A stretch of 64,000 nt of DNA, from the NCBI GenBank assembly GCA_015068035.1, contig SVLI01000002.1, positions 221,924-285,923 of the forward strand. Reading direction: 5' to 3'. Under the pieces are notes generated by a model. It saw only the letters and a list, made by a program, of their open reading frames with translations. It was not told the origin of the DNA and did no database searches. Below, in pieces: positions 18,530 to 28,018 of this stretch; within the stretch, counting starts at the first letter, position 1, and each line of letters begins with the position of its first letter. Made by a program: the position numbers and the translations under genes. The stretch is from Oscillospiraceae bacterium (lineage in GTDB: Bacteria > Bacillota > Clostridia > Oscillospirales > Oscillospiraceae).

Positions 18530-20413
18530 ATGATATTTGACGCCGGAAAATGCGATATCGCCGTCATCGGCGCGGGGCACGCGGGCATTGAGGCCGCGTT
18601 GGCCGCCGCGCGTCTCGGGCTGGACACGATCTGCTTTTCCGTCAGCCTGGACGCGATCGGCAACATGCCCTGCAACCCCGCCATCGGCGGAACGGGCAAG
18701 GGCCATCTTGTGCGCGAGATTGACGCGCTCGGCGGCGAAATGGCCCGCGCGGCGGACGCGGCCTGCATCCAGTATCGGATGCTCAACCGCGGCAAGGGAC
18801 CGGCTGTGCATTCTCTGCGCGCGCAGGCTGACCGGCGGCGGTATCAGGAAATTATGAAATACACGCTGGAGTCGCAGGAGAACCTGCGCATCCGGCAGGC
18901 AGAAGTGACCGAGATTGGAACGGACGAAGAGGGCAAGGTCGCTTTTGTGCGCACAGGCACCGGCGCAACCTATACCTGCCGCGCCGCCATCGTCGCCACC
19001 GGCACACATCTGGCGGGGCGCACCATTGTGGGCGAGGTGCTGCGCGAATCCGGCCCGGACGGGCTTCCTGCGGCGACGGCGCTTTCAGACAGTCTGCGCG
19101 CGCTGGGTCTCTCCCTGCGCCGCTTCAAAACCGGCACGCCGCCGCGCATCAACGCGCGGAGCGTGGATTTTTCCAAAATGGAACTGCAGCCCGGCGACGA
19201 GGATATGGAACCCTTCTCCTTCCGCACAGAGGAGATGCCCAAAAACCGCGCCGTCTGCTATCTCACCTATACCAACGCGGAAACGCACCGCGTCATCCGC
19301 GAAAATCTGCATCGCTCACCCCTGTTTTCCGGCGTGATTGAAGGCACGGGGCCGCGCTACTGCCCCTCCATTGAGGACAAGGTCGTCCGCTTTGCCGACA
19401 AGGCGCGCCATCAGCTCTTCGTCGAGCCCATGGGGCTGAACACGCTGGAGCTCTATGTGCAGGGCTTCTCCTCCTCCATGCCGGAGGATGTGCAGCTTCA
19501 GATGCTGCACACCATTGCCGGACTGGAGAATGCGGAGATGACCCGCCCGGCCTACGCCATCGAATACGACTGTGTGGACCCGACGGAGCTGCTGCCGACT
19601 CTGGAATGCAAAAACGTGCCCGGACTTTATGGTGCCGGGCAGTTCAACGGCTCCTCCGGTTACGAGGAGGCTGCCGCGCAGGGTCTCGTTGCGGGCATCA
19701 ACGCAGCGCTGAAGCTGCTGGGACGCGAAGCGCTCATCCTGCGCCGCTCGGACGGCTACATCGGCACGCTCATCGACGATCTGGTCACCAAGGGCACAAA
19801 CGAGCCCTACCGCATGATGACCTCCCGCACGGAATACCGGCTCCTGCTGCGGCAGGACAATGCCGACCAGCGCCTTTGCGCCATCGGCGCGCGCGTGGGG
19901 CTTGTCAGCGCGGAGGAACTTCGGCGCGTGGAAGAAAAATACGCGCTGGTGGACGCGGAGATCGAGCGGCTGGAGCACACGCACCTGCCCCCGAGCACGC
20001 AGCTGGCGGCCTTTCTCACGGCGCACGGCACGGAGCCGACGAATTCCGGCGTCTCCCTCGCCGATCTGCTGCGCCGTCCGCAGCTTGACTATGCTGCGCT
20101 GGCCGAGGTCGACCCCGCACGTCCCGCGCTGCCCCGCGCCGTCGCGGAGCAGGTGCAAATCTCGCTCAAATACGCGGGCTACATCAAGCGGCAGCTCCGG
20201 CAGGCGGAGGAATACGCCCGCATGGAGAACCGCCGCATCCCACCGGATACGGATTATTCGGACATTCCCGGCGTCCGGCTGGAGGCGCGGCAAAAGCTTG
20301 CAAAAATCCAACCGGCTAATTTCGGGCAGGCCAGCCGCATTTCCGGCGTCAGTCCGGCGGATATTGCCGCGCTGATGGTCTGGCTGGACAAGCCAAAGAA
20401 CACAGGAACATAA
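18530..20413 (+). CDS. mnmG: tRNA uridine-5-carboxymethylaminomethyl modification enzyme, FAD-binding subunit
   Basis: 627 residues with the FAD-binding [20 protein letters not shown], the family signature [20 protein letters not shown], and a C-terminal helical domain containing [19 protein letters not shown]. With MnmE it installs the cmnm5 group on U34 of several tRNAs. MnmE is not in this window. Immediately followed by mnmA, which thiolates the same base: a coherent wobble-uridine pair. GAAGGAG precedes the ATG. Confidence 0.97.
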   Translation: MIFDAGKCDIAVIGAGHAGIEAALAAARLGLDTICFSVSLDAIGNMPCNPAIGGTGKGHLVREIDALGGEMARAADAACIQYRMLNRGKGPAVHSLRAQADRRRYQEIMKYTLESQENLRIRQAEVTEIGTDEEGKVAFVRTGTGATYTCRAAIVATGTHLAGRTIVGEVLRESGPDGLPAATALSDSLRALGLSLRRFKTGTPPRINARSVDFSKMELQPGDEDMEPFSFRTEEMPKNRAVCYLTYTNAETHRVIRENLHRSPLFSGVIEGTGPRYCPSIEDKVVRFADKARHQLFVEPMGLNTLELYVQGFSSSMPEDVQLQMLHTIAGLENAEMTRPAYAIEYDCVDPTELLPTLECKNVPGLYGAGQFNGSSGYEEAAAQGLVAGINAALKLLGREALILRRSDGYIGTLIDDLVTKGTNEPYRMMTSRTEYRLLLRQDNADQRLCAIGARVGLVSAEELRRVEEKYALVDAEIERLEHTHLPPSTQLAAFLTAHGTEPTNSGVSLADLLRRPQLDYAALAEVDPARPALPRAVAEQVQISLKYAGYIKRQLRQAEEYARMENRRIPPDTDYSDIPGVRLEARQKLAKIQPANFGQASRISGVSPADIAALMVWLDKPKNTGT

Positions 20414-20423
20414 GGAATTTCGG

Positions 20424-21434
20424 ATGCAAAAGATCGTACTCGGGCTTTCGGGCGGCGTGGACAGCGCCGTTTCCGCAGCTCTGCTGAAAAAAGAATATGA
20501 GGTGCATGGGCTGTATCTGGACATCGGACAGCCGGAGGGCAGAGCGGAGGCGAAAGCCGCCGCACAGGCGCTCGGCGTTCCGCTGACCGTGATGGATATC
20601 CGCGCGGAGCTGGAGGAGAAGGTCTGCACGCCCTTTGCCGAAAGCTATCTGCGCGGCGAGACGCCAAACCCCTGCATCCTCTGCAACCCGACGGTGAAGT
20701 TCCGCGCGCTGTGCGCGCACGCCGACGCCATCGGCGCGGAGAAAATCGCCACCGGACACTATGTGCGCACGGAAAACGGCGCACTCTACCGCGCGCCGAG
20801 CGCAAACGACCAGAGCTATATGCTCTGCCGCCTGCTCAGGCAGCAGGCTGAGCGCCTTGTTGCGCCGCTCGGGAGCATGGAAAAGGCACAGGTGCGCGCG
20901 CTGGCTGCCGATCTTGGCCTGCTCTCCGCGCAAAAGCCGGACAGCATGGAGATCTGCTTCATCCCCGACAAGGATTACATCGGCTGGCTCTCCCGCCGCT
21001 GCACGACCCCCGGAAAAGGCGATGTAAGCTTTCGCGGAGAGGTCATCGCCCGGCACGAGGGTTTTCACCGCTGGACGGTCGGGCAGCGCCTGCCGGGGCT
21101 GTATCAGGAGCGCAAGCTGTATGTGCAGAGCATCCTTCCCGAAGAAAATGTAATCCGGGCCGCGCTTTGGGAGGATCTTTTTGAGACGGAGCTGCGCGTG
21201 CGTGACATGAACTGGCTGATCGACACGCCGTGCGCGCCGCTGCGCGCGCGCGTCAAGGTGCGGCACACGAAGTGGGAAATGCCGGAATGCACCGTTTACC
21301 CCGCGCCGGACGGCACGGCGCAGATCGAGTGTGACGAGCCCGTACGTGCGCCCGCACCGGGGCAGGCCGCCGCGTTCTACGACGGACCTCGTCTCATCGG
21401 CGGCGGCATTCTCTGCCGAAAAAATGAAAATTAG
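20424..21434 (+). CDS. mnmA: tRNA-specific 2-thiouridylase
   Basis: 336 residues: PP-loop VLGLSGGVDSAVSAALL, first catalytic Cys in TPNPCILCN, second in SMEICFIPD, and a C-terminal beta-barrel region. It uses ATP and a sulfur carrier to make s2U34 in tRNA-Lys/Glu/Gln. Eleven bases separate it from mnmG and AAGGA precedes the ATG. Length within the family range (350-370) or slightly short. Confidence 0.95.
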   Translation: MQKIVLGLSGGVDSAVSAALLKKEYEVHGLYLDIGQPEGRAEAKAAAQALGVPLTVMDIRAELEEKVCTPFAESYLRGETPNPCILCNPTVKFRALCAHADAIGAEKIATGHYVRTENGALYRAPSANDQSYMLCRLLRQQAERLVAPLGSMEKAQVRALAADLGLLSAQKPDSMEICFIPDKDYIGWLSRRCTTPGKGDVSFRGEVIARHEGFHRWTVGQRLPGLYQERKLYVQSILPEENVIRAALWEDLFETELRVRDMNWLIDTPCAPLRARVKVRHTKWEMPECTVYPAPDGTAQIECDEPVRAPAPGQAAAFYDGPRLIGGGILCRKNEN

Positions 21435-21512
21435 GGCTTGAAATCCTGATTTTTATGTGATAATATGTTCTCCGCATCTGTAACTGTTGATTATTCGAAA
21501 GGATTGAAATAC

Positions 21513-21737
21513 ATGATTGCCATCACCATTATCCAGCTTATCTCCTGCCTCGTTATGATCGGTATCGTCCTGCTGCAGTCCGGAAAGCGCAGCGGTCTGT
21601 CCGGCGCCATCGCCGGCGGTGCGGACACCTTTATGACCAAGACCAAGGCCAAGTCTCTCGACTCGAAGCTCGCCAAGTGGACCAAGTGGGTCGCGCTCGT
21701 CTTCGTTCTGCTGACGCTGGTTCTCAACCTCATCTAA
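21513..21737 (+). CDS. secG: Preprotein translocase subunit SecG
   Basis: 74 residues with two transmembrane helices flanking the conserved LLQSGKRSGLSGAIAGGADT loop. SecG supports SecYE-mediated export. The start at 21513 has GAAAGGA nine or ten bases upstream. It lies 78 bp after mnmA and is followed by a strong terminator, closing the unit. Confidence 0.95.
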   Translation: MIAITIIQLISCLVMIGIVLLQSGKRSGLSGAIAGGADTFMTKTKAKSLDSKLAKWTKWVALVFVLLTLVLNLI

Positions 21738-21760
21738 GTTTTATTCTGCAAGCAAATCAT

Positions 21761-21796
21761 AGCCGCGCGGGTGTTTCCCGCGCGGCTTCTTTTTTT
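21761..21796 (+). terminator. Rho-independent terminator after secG
   Basis: Perfect stem AGCCGCGCGGG / CCCGCGCGGCT followed by TCTTTTTTT, 24 nt after the stop. Confidence 0.93.
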
Positions 21797-21976
21797 GCAA
21801 AAGGACAAAACGACTATATTCTCCCTCTTTCGGCCATACTAAAGCCGGGCGACAGAATCCGAAATTCGTTTCAAATTCTGCCGCTCCGTCTGCGCCGGGC
21901 ACAGAAAGCGAAGCCGCCTTCTGCCGTCCGGCCCGAGCCGGGGAATCCGTCCCCGGATGCTGAAGGAGGAATAATT

Positions 21977-22999
21977 TTGAATGCGATTCTGATGGCCGGG
22001 GGCGAAGGCACCCGGCTTAAGAGCATCTGGCCGGAGCAGCCCAAGCCCATGATTCCGCTGCTCGGAAAGCCCGTGATGGAGCATCTGCTCGGCTGGGTGA
22101 AGCATAACGGCGTGGGGCACGTGCGCGTCACGCTGCGCTACAATCCCGGCGCGATCACCGAATATTTCGGCAACGGCAGCGCCTTTGGCCTGGACCTGCA
22201 ATACAGCGTGGAGAGCGCGCCCCTCGGCACTGCCGGCGGCGTTCGCGAATGTGCCGATTTTTACGGAAACAGGGATTTTTTCGTGCTCAGCGGCGACGCG
22301 GTGTGTGATTACGACCTGCGCGCCCTTGCCGAATGCCACCGGCGCACAGGCGCCGCCGTCACCATGGCGCTGGCAGAAACGGCGGCGCCCATGGGTTACG
22401 GGCTTGTGCTGCACGACCGCCGGGGCTTTGTGCGGCGCTTCATCGAAAAGCCGGACTGGCGCAAGGTCATCACCGACCGTGTCAATACCGGCGTGTACGT
22501 TGTCTCCGCGCGCGCAATGTCCTACGTCCCGCCGAAGCAGCCCTTTGACTTCGCGCGCGACCTCTTCCCGCGGCTGCTCGAGGCCGGGGAGAAAGTGGTT
22601 GCGCTGCCGATGTCCGGCTACTGGTGTGACGTCGGCACGCCGCGCGCCTACTATCGCTGCAATCTTGATGCACTCGACGGCCGCGTCCGTCTCTACGGGC
22701 GGGACGGCAAGCCCCTCGAGCCGCCTGCAGAGCCAAACACACCCGCTCCGGCGGCAGAAGCGCCGATGCGCGGCGGCTATCATGTTGAAATCCCCTGCAC
22801 TTCCCGGGCAAGGCTGATGCGCCTGCTCTCGGAAAAGCTGATGTTTGAGGCGGGCACGGATTTCTCCGATGGGCTTTCGCTCCCCGGCGCGCACTTTGCT
22901 CCCGATCCGGAAAAGGAGGCCGTCGTCCTCGATGCGGAAGATGAAAAGCAGCTCTCCAAATGGGAGAAGTACGCACGGAGTCTCGGCGAATCGGACTGA
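21977..22999 (+). CDS. Mannose-1-phosphate guanylyltransferase-like nucleotidyltransferase with a phosphomannomutase-tail-like C-terminus
   Basis: 340 residues. The first 235 are a GT-A nucleotidyltransferase: LMAGGEGTRLKSIWPEQPKP, the metal-binding SGDAVCDYD, FIEKPDW, NTGVYVV and YWCDVGTPRAY. Such enzymes make GDP-mannose or another NDP-sugar. The C-terminus (about 265-340: CTSRARLMRLL ... DFSDGLSLPGAHFAPDPEKE) resembles domain IV of phosphohexomutases, as if domains I-III of a longer fusion had been lost. Translation must start at TTG 21977 (AGGAGG seven bases upstream), because the conserved MAGGEGTRL motif begins five residues later. Confidence 0.78.
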   Translation: MNAILMAGGEGTRLKSIWPEQPKPMIPLLGKPVMEHLLGWVKHNGVGHVRVTLRYNPGAITEYFGNGSAFGLDLQYSVESAPLGTAGGVRECADFYGNRDFFVLSGDAVCDYDLRALAECHRRTGAAVTMALAETAAPMGYGLVLHDRRGFVRRFIEKPDWRKVITDRVNTGVYVVSARAMSYVPPKQPFDFARDLFPRLLEAGEKVVALPMSGYWCDVGTPRAYYRCNLDALDGRVRLYGRDGKPLEPPAEPNTPAPAAEAPMRGGYHVEIPCTSRARLMRLLSEKLMFEAGTDFSDGLSLPGAHFAPDPEKEAVVLDAEDEKQLSKWEKYARSLGESD

Positions 23000-23029
23000 T
23001 TCCCCGCATCCAACGCACCGGCAGCAAAA

Positions 23030-23054
23030 AAGGCGCCGCTTCAAGCGGCGCCTT
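23030..23054. terminator. Bidirectional terminator between convergent genes
   Basis: AAGGCGCCGCTT / AAGCGGCGCCTT hairpin with A-run before and T-rich sequence after, between the plus-strand nucleotidyltransferase and the minus-strand ABC permease. Confidence 0.85.
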
Positions 23055-23058
23055 ACTC

Positions 23059-23829
23059 TTATAATTTCTTCTTGTTAAAAACCGGGAAGCTGAGCGCAAA
23101 GCAAACTGCGCTGATTGCCAGCGTGATCAGCAGCGCCGGCACAAAATCCCCGGGCTCTGCCAAGCCATAGATCAGCGAATTTCCGCCCGTCAGATAAACC
23201 GGCAGATACTTGCCGCATTTGGGGATCAAGCCGATCAGATAAAACGCCAGCACTGCGCCTCCGCTTCCCAAAAGCACACCGATGTTGGAATTGAAAAGCG
23301 TTGAAAAAAGCACCATCAGCGCAACAAGCATCACACCGAACAGCCACCAGCACACTACAGAAAAGAAGAGGTTTTGCGCAGCCGAATTATCCCAAAAGTA
23401 TTCGTTGGCTCCGCAGGTAATTCCGAAGCACAGCCAATAACAAACCGTCCAGAGCACAGCCAGAACAAGCGCTTTGGCCGCAACAACCTTGAACCGCTCA
23501 AGCCCTTTCGTCAAAGACAGAACGAGGGTGCCGGAGGAATATTCCTTCGTGAAGATTCTGCTTTCCAGCAGCACAAAAACGATCAGCCCCATCGGCATGT
23601 TCTTAAAGAACTGCACCCACGAATCCATCGCGCTGACGCTCGCTTCCGTTACGAACATTCCGCTTTGGGCAAGGGCCTCCTCCATAACTTCCAGCAGCAA
23701 GGGCGTAAGCTTTGCCACAGCGGGGTTCATAATGCCGAACAGGAGAAACACAGACACGAGGATCAGCAGCTTGCCGGAGCGGAGCTGCTCGGTGAATTCC
23801 TTCTTCATAAAGGCAAGCCAGGATCTCAT
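23059..23829 (-). CDS. ABC-2 type transporter permease
   Basis: 256 residues with about six transmembrane segments. It begins RSWLAFMKKEFTEQLRSGKLL, the amphipathic coupling-helix start common to ABC-2 exporters, and contains EYSSGTLVLSLTKGLERFKVV, the usual second conserved block. It overlaps the ATPase gene by four bases. Together they form an exporter whose cargo is unknown; the MerR gene next to them suggests induction by a toxic or membrane-active compound (inference). Confidence 0.88.
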   Translation of the reverse strand: MRSWLAFMKKEFTEQLRSGKLLILVSVFLLFGIMNPAVAKLTPLLLEVMEEALAQSGMFVTEASVSAMDSWVQFFKNMPMGLIVFVLLESRIFTKEYSSGTLVLSLTKGLERFKVVAAKALVLAVLWTVCYWLCFGITCGANEYFWDNSAAQNLFFSVVCWWLFGVMLVALMVLFSTLFNSNIGVLLGSGGAVLAFYLIGLIPKCGKYLPVYLTGGNSLIYGLAEPGDFVPALLITLAISAVCFALSFPVFNKKKL

Positions 23830-24725
23830 TTTTGCGTCACCTCCACGAACAAAGATTCCAGCGTGGGTTCCATCCGCTCAAACTTCAGCAGGCCGATCTT
23901 CTCATCCGAAAGAAAACGCAGCACTTCAAAGGCAGAACGCTCGCCCTCGCGAAACGCCAAATGCTTCCCGCTGCGCTGTTCCATGCCGGGAAACGCCTGC
24001 ATGAGTTTCGGCAAATCCGCCTCGCTATCGATTTCAAGCAGATATTCCTCGCTGCGGTATTTCGTTTTAACGTCGGAGAGCTTTCCCTGGATTTCAACCA
24101 CGCCATTATTAAGAAACGCAACGTCGGTACAGATGCGCTCCACGTCCGAAAGGATATGGGTGGAAAACAGCACCGTTGTCTGCTCTCTGACAGTTAAGAG
24201 AATATCCAGTATTTCCTTCCTGCCGACAGGATCAAGGGCAGAGGTGGGCTCATCGCAGATCAGCAATTTCGGGCTGTTGAGCAGGGCCTGCGCGATGCCC
24301 AGGCGCTGCTTCATGCCTCTTGAAAAACCTTTGATGCGATGCTTCTCATCCCCGAGTCCCACAAGCTCCAGCAGCTCCTTACTGCGAGCCTCGCACTCTG
24401 CTATTTTCATGCCGGTGATCTCCCCGCAAAAACGCAGATATTCCGGCGCGGTCATAAAGGGATAAAACGCCGGCACATCGGGCAGATAGCCAATGTATTG
24501 ATTGGTGGCGGTTTGTCCATAAACCACCTTTTCCCCGTTTACGAAGATCTCACCCGAATCCGCTTTCAAAAGGCCAAGCACCGTTTTCATCGTGGTTGTT
24601 TTGCCCGCACCGTTTTTGCCAATAAAGCCGTATATGCTATGCTCCGGCACTGTTAAATTAAGGCCACATAAAACTTCTTTATCACCAAATCGCTTATGCA
24701 GATCGGTGATGCGCAGCATATCCAT
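23826..24725 (-). CDS. ABC transporter ATP-binding protein
   Basis: 299 residues: Walker A GFIGKNGAGKTTTMKT, Q-loop region YLPDVPAFYPFM, signature FSRGMKQRLGIAQAL, Walker B LLICDEPTSALD and H-loop STHILSD, followed by a C-terminal accessory domain (about 215-299). Start ATG 24725 shares its A with the stop of the MerR gene (TAATG) and has AAGGAGGG nine bases upstream. It powers the downstream permease. Confidence 0.95.
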   Translation of the reverse strand: MDMLRITDLHKRFGDKEVLCGLNLTVPEHSIYGFIGKNGAGKTTTMKTVLGLLKADSGEIFVNGEKVVYGQTATNQYIGYLPDVPAFYPFMTAPEYLRFCGEITGMKIAECEARSKELLELVGLGDEKHRIKGFSRGMKQRLGIAQALLNSPKLLICDEPTSALDPVGRKEILDILLTVREQTTVLFSTHILSDVERICTDVAFLNNGVVEIQGKLSDVKTKYRSEEYLLEIDSEADLPKLMQAFPGMEQRSGKHLAFREGERSAFEVLRFLSDEKIGLLKFERMEPTLESLFVEVTQK

Positions 24726-25456
24726 TATTTTGCACCCTCCTTTTCTGCGTATACTTCCACACATAGTCCCTTATGTCCACACTTGGGACAGGTCAGCCGG
24801 CGCATTTTGGGTGTGTGGTATGCAAAAAACGTTTCCTTCAATTTGGGTTTGAACACCTCGTGACATTCGGGACAAATATAGGCAACTCGCTTGAAATAAT
24901 GGATTGAAACAACGATCCCCCACGGCACTGCTACGCAAGCCCAAATCGCGAACAGCCACCAAAGACCGTGCGTGATCCACAAAACAATGGATACCCATTG
25001 CAATGCCGTCACAGGAATCCCCGTAAGCACCATGCCCAGGCGCATTTTTCTTAACTTATCTTTGTTTTTCATGGTATACGCTATATCACCGATGGATTCA
25101 ACGGAGAAATTTTTAACCTCTTTCAGCTCCCGCTTAATGGTTTCAACGATGCCGAGTTTCTTCCGTTGCTGCTCCAGTTCTTCCAAAAGCGTTTGCTCCT
25201 GCTGGTCGAGCAGAATGGAGATGACCTTTTCGGGATGCTCCTCCGCAAGCAACGACCCGATGCTGTTGATGGGAATTCCGGCTTCGCGCAGGAAGCAAAC
25301 AATTCTCATGCGCTTTAAATCATCCTCGGAATACAGTCTGCGCCCGCCCTCGGACAGTTCGCTCGGAACAAGAATATTTCTCGAATCATAGTATTGCACC
25401 GTTCTGACAGAAACGCCGCAGAGCTTTGCAATTTCCCCCGTTGTGTACTTTGACAT
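24725..25456 (-). CDS. Membrane-anchored MerR-family regulator with C-terminal zinc ribbon
   Basis: 243 residues. Residues 1-70 are a MerR winged helix (YTTGEIAKLCGVSVRTVQYYD, RRLYSEDDLKRM), followed by a long dimerisation helix (about 75-125). Instead of a small effector domain there are two hydrophobic segments (about 140-180, LGMVLTGIPVTALQWVSIVLW and following) and a zinc-ribbon-like end with CPECHEVF and CPKCGHKG. It probably senses a signal at or in the membrane and controls the ABC exporter with which it is cotranscribed. The start has GGAGG eight bases upstream and lies 26 nt after the -10 of a typical MerR promoter. Confidence 0.88.
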   Translation of the reverse strand: MSKYTTGEIAKLCGVSVRTVQYYDSRNILVPSELSEGGRRLYSEDDLKRMRIVCFLREAGIPINSIGSLLAEEHPEKVISILLDQQEQTLLEELEQQRKKLGIVETIKRELKEVKNFSVESIGDIAYTMKNKDKLRKMRLGMVLTGIPVTALQWVSIVLWITHGLWWLFAIWACVAVPWGIVVSIHYFKRVAYICPECHEVFKPKLKETFFAYHTPKMRRLTCPKCGHKGLCVEVYAEKEGAK

Positions 25457-25481
25457 AGCTTTCACCTCCTCAACGCTGCCC

Positions 25482-25512
25482 ATTTTACATCATTACGCAG
25501 CGTAACGAGCAA
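25482..25512 (-). promoter_or_regulatory. MerR-type promoter/operator with 19-bp spacer
   Basis: On the minus strand TTGCTC (25507-25512) and TAAAAT (25482-25487) are separated by 19 bp, and the spacer contains the palindrome TTACGC-T-GCGTAA (25493-25505). Overlong spacers with a central dyad are the hallmark of MerR-activated promoters, which the regulator untwists. It drives the regulator and exporter genes. Confidence 0.87.
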
Positions 25513-25627
25513 TACCTTCCGCACAGGTTTTTATTTATTATAGCAAAAAATATTTCCTCTGCAAACCCGACGCTTGCCCCGCTGCATATGTAAGGCGTTC
25601 CCCACTTCCGTCGGTCTTATTCAAAAC

Positions 25628-25665
25628 AAAAAGACAGCATGGATTTCGTCCATGCTGTCTTTTTG
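25628..25665 (-). terminator. Rho-independent terminator after rny
   Basis: Perfect 16-bp stem AAAAAGACAGCATGGA / TCCATGCTGTCTTTTT with a TTTCG loop, 46 nt beyond the rny stop on the minus strand, T-rich on both sides. Confidence 0.93.
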
Positions 25666-25710
25666 TTTTTCGTTAAGATCATCCCGCTTGCCGGGAATCG
25701 CTTTCCGTTT

Positions 25711-27255
25711 TTACTTTGCGTATTCGACCGCCTTGGTCTCGCGCAGGAGATGGACTTTGATCTGGCCGGGATAGGTCAGCTCGTTTTCGATCTTCTTGGC
25801 GATGTCCCGCGCCAGCAGAACCATCTCGTCCTCGCTGACCTGTTCGGGCTTGACCATGATGCGGATCTCGCGTCCCGCCTGGATGGCGTAGCAGCCGGCG
25901 ATGCCGGGGAAGCTCTTGGAAACCTCCTCCAGCTTTTCCAGACGCTTGACGTAGTTTTCAATGTTCTCTCTGCGGGCACCGGGCCGCGCAGCGGAAATGG
26001 TATCCGCCGCCTGCACGAGACAGGCGATGACGGTGCGGGCTTCCACGTCGCCGTGGTGGGCCTCAATCGCGTGGATGACATCGGGCGATTCCTTGTACTT
26101 CTTGGCAAGCTCGACACCGATGCTGACATGGCTGCCCTCAACCTCATGGTCGATGGACTTGCCAATGTCGTGCAGCAGGCCGGCGCGCTTGGCCGTCACC
26201 ACGTCCACACCCAGCTCTGCTGCAAGCAGGCCGGCGATATGCGACACCTCGATGGAGTGCGCCAGAACATTCTGCCCGTAGCTGGTGCGGTATTTCTGCC
26301 GTCCCAGCAGCTTGATAAAGTCGGGATGCAGGCCGTGGATGCCGGTTTCGAATGTGGCACGCTCGCCCTCGGCCTTGATGGTGGCGTTGATTTCCCGCTG
26401 CGCTTTTTCCACCATTTCCTCGATGCGGGCGGGATGGATGCGTCCGTCCTGAATCAGCTTTTCCAGCGCCAGCCGCGCGACTTCGCGCCGCACGGGGTCG
26501 AAGCTGGAAACGGTGATCGCCTCCGGCGTGTCGTCGATGATGAGATCGACGCCGGTGAGTGTTTCGATGCTGCGGATGTTGCGACCCTCGCGGCCGATGA
26601 TGCGGCCCTTCATCTCGTCGTTGGGGAGAGGTACGACGGAAACGGTCACTTCGCTTGCATGATCGGCAGCGCAGCGCTGAATGGCCAGGGCGATAATATG
26701 TCTTGCCCGGTCGTCCGCTTCTTCCTTGTACTGCGTTTCGATCTCTTTGACTTTCATGGCCATCTCATGCGTGACTTCGCTGGCCAGATTGTTGATGAGG
26801 TAAGCCTTGGCCTCCTCGACAGTGTAGCCGCTGATGCGCTCGAGCATTTCCAGCTGGCCCTTCTTGATCTGCTTGACCTCCTCGACGTGTGCGTCCGCCT
26901 CGGCGATCTTTTTCGTGAGGTTTTCGTTCTTTTTTTCCAGAGAATCCATCTTCCGGTCGAGATTCTCTTCCTTCTGCTGCAGGCGGCGTTCCTGCTTGGA
27001 GAGCTCTGCGCGGCGCTCCTTGACCTCCCGCTCGTATTCCGAGCGATTTTTGTGTATTTCTTCCTTAGCCTCCAAGAGCACTTCGCGCTTTTTGTTCTCC
27101 GCGCTCTTGATTGATTCATTGATGATCCGTTTGGCTTCCTCCTCCGCGCTGGAAATTTCCCGCTCCGCAATGCGCTTTCTCATCGCAAAGCCAACAATAT
27201 ACGCGAGGATGCCTATTACAACAGCGATAATCGCTGTGATCCACCAAGGTAGCAT
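25711..27255 (-). CDS. rny: Ribonuclease Y
   Basis: 514 residues: N-terminal membrane anchor ([20 protein letters not shown]), a long charged coiled coil (about 25-200), a KH RNA-binding domain with [15 protein letters not shown], and an HD phosphodiesterase domain with [10 protein letters not shown] and [15 protein letters not shown]. RNase Y is the endonuclease that initiates much mRNA decay in Firmicutes and acts at the membrane. GGAGGTG precedes the ATG. Two candidate promoters lie upstream. Confidence 0.98.
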   Translation of the reverse strand: MLPWWITAIIAVVIGILAYIVGFAMRKRIAEREISSAEEEAKRIINESIKSAENKKREVLLEAKEEIHKNRSEYEREVKERRAELSKQERRLQQKEENLDRKMDSLEKKNENLTKKIAEADAHVEEVKQIKKGQLEMLERISGYTVEEAKAYLINNLASEVTHEMAMKVKEIETQYKEEADDRARHIIALAIQRCAADHASEVTVSVVPLPNDEMKGRIIGREGRNIRSIETLTGVDLIIDDTPEAITVSSFDPVRREVARLALEKLIQDGRIHPARIEEMVEKAQREINATIKAEGERATFETGIHGLHPDFIKLLGRQKYRTSYGQNVLAHSIEVSHIAGLLAAELGVDVVTAKRAGLLHDIGKSIDHEVEGSHVSIGVELAKKYKESPDVIHAIEAHHGDVEARTVIACLVQAADTISAARPGARRENIENYVKRLEKLEEVSKSFPGIAGCYAIQAGREIRIMVKPEQVSEDEMVLLARDIAKKIENELTYPGQIKVHLLRETKAVEYAK

Positions 27256-27307
27256 AGTCAGAATACACCTCCATTCTTTGTAAAATTTAGGTGTTTTCTA
27301 TACGGGG

Positions 27308-27336
27308 AATATAACAGCCCCCGTCGCCTGTGTCAT
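27308..27336 (-). promoter_or_regulatory. Putative proximal rny promoter
   Basis: Minus-strand ATGACA (27331-27336), 17 bp, TATATT (27308-27313), about 52 nt upstream of the rny ATG. Confidence 0.5.
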
Positions 27337-27443
27337 ATTTGCTGTATGCATTCCAAAAAAGGGCTTGCGTTCCGACGCTCCGGTCCGCTGCGCCCGCCGT
27401 CTCTCCCCGACCGCGAACTGGCCCCACAGAATATCATTTATTT

Positions 27444-27472
27444 ATATTACATTGCATCCGGCTGTGTGTCAA
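27444..27472 (-). promoter_or_regulatory. Strong putative distal rny promoter
   Basis: Minus-strand consensus TTGACA (27467-27472), 17 bp, TAATAT (27444-27449). It is 189 nt upstream of rny, implying a long 5' leader or a separate small transcript. Confidence 0.62.
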
Positions 27473-27651
27473 GCAAAATTCCTTTTGCAGGCGCTTTTCG
27501 ATCGCCTTCGATGCGCATTTCTCTGTTTTGCAAAATTTCCCGCAAGGGAAAATTTCTTCGGCTTCTCGCGCTCCCGCGCAACGCACCGATTCCGCGCCGC
27601 GTGCCTCAAATCACGCAGAAAGGGGCTGATTTTCCCCACAAACGGGAAAAA

Positions 27652-27676
27652 GCCCCTGACGATATTCGTCAGAGGC
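27652..27676 (-). terminator. Terminator after rpmE
   Basis: GCC(C/T)CTGACGA / TCGTCAG(A/G)GGC hairpin followed on the minus strand by CTTTTTCCC, 28 nt past the rpmE stop. Confidence 0.75.
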
Positions 27677-27704
27677 ATTTTCTCTCTGCAATGTTTTGCC
27701 CTTT

Positions 27705-27902
27705 TTACAGACCAAACCTCTTGTTGAACTTCTCAACACGGCCACTGGTGTCGACCAGCTTCTGCTTGCCCGTGTAGAAAGGATGACACTTGGAGCAAAT
27801 CTCAACAGTGATGTCCTTCTTGGTGGATCCGGTCTCGATGACCTCGCCGCAGGCGCAGCGGATCGTGGTGGGCTGATAGTTGGGATGGATGCCTTCCTTC
27901 AT
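27705..27902 (-). CDS. rpmE: 50S ribosomal protein L31
   Basis: 65 residues: [20 protein letters not shown] ... [20 protein letters not shown]. The zinc-binding form is indicated by Cys16, Cys18, Cys36 and Cys39 (CxC and CxxC). AGAGGTG precedes the ATG. It is a single-gene unit with its own promoter and terminator. Confidence 0.98.
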   Translation of the reverse strand: MKEGIHPNYQPTTIRCACGEVIETGSTKKDITVEICSKCHPFYTGKQKLVDTSGRVEKFNKRFGL

Positions 27903-27960
27903 CTATATTCACCTCTTTCGTGGTTATCTGAAAAACTCTTGCGCTAAAGGCGCAGAATGC

Positions 27961-27989
27961 ATTTTAACACAGCATTTTCGGTATTGCAA
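27961..27989 (-). promoter_or_regulatory. Promoter of rpmE
   Basis: Minus-strand TTGCAA (27984-27989), 17 bp, TAAAAT (27961-27966), about 60 nt upstream of the start. Confidence 0.68.
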
Positions 27990-28018
27990 GCTTTTTTTGA
28001 AAATCTTTCTTCGGCTTT

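Larger units (their letters stand above)
27256..27704. other. Intergenic region between rpmE and rny
   Basis: This 449-bp stretch holds the rpmE terminator at its right side and two candidate minus-strand promoters for rny. No convincing coding frame was found: the short open frames have no ribosome sites and no recognisable sequence. The leader from the distal promoter would be about 180 nt and could contain regulatory structure. Confidence 0.6.

Noticed and set aside
21677..21976. N-terminal extension of the nucleotidyltransferase back to 21677
   Set aside because: It would overlap secG and run through a strong terminator; the TTG at 21977 has an ideal ribosome site and precedes the conserved motif.
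27337..27640. Short open frames in the rny-rpmE gap
   Set aside because: No ribosome sites, no recognisable sequence, and they overlap promoter and terminator elements.
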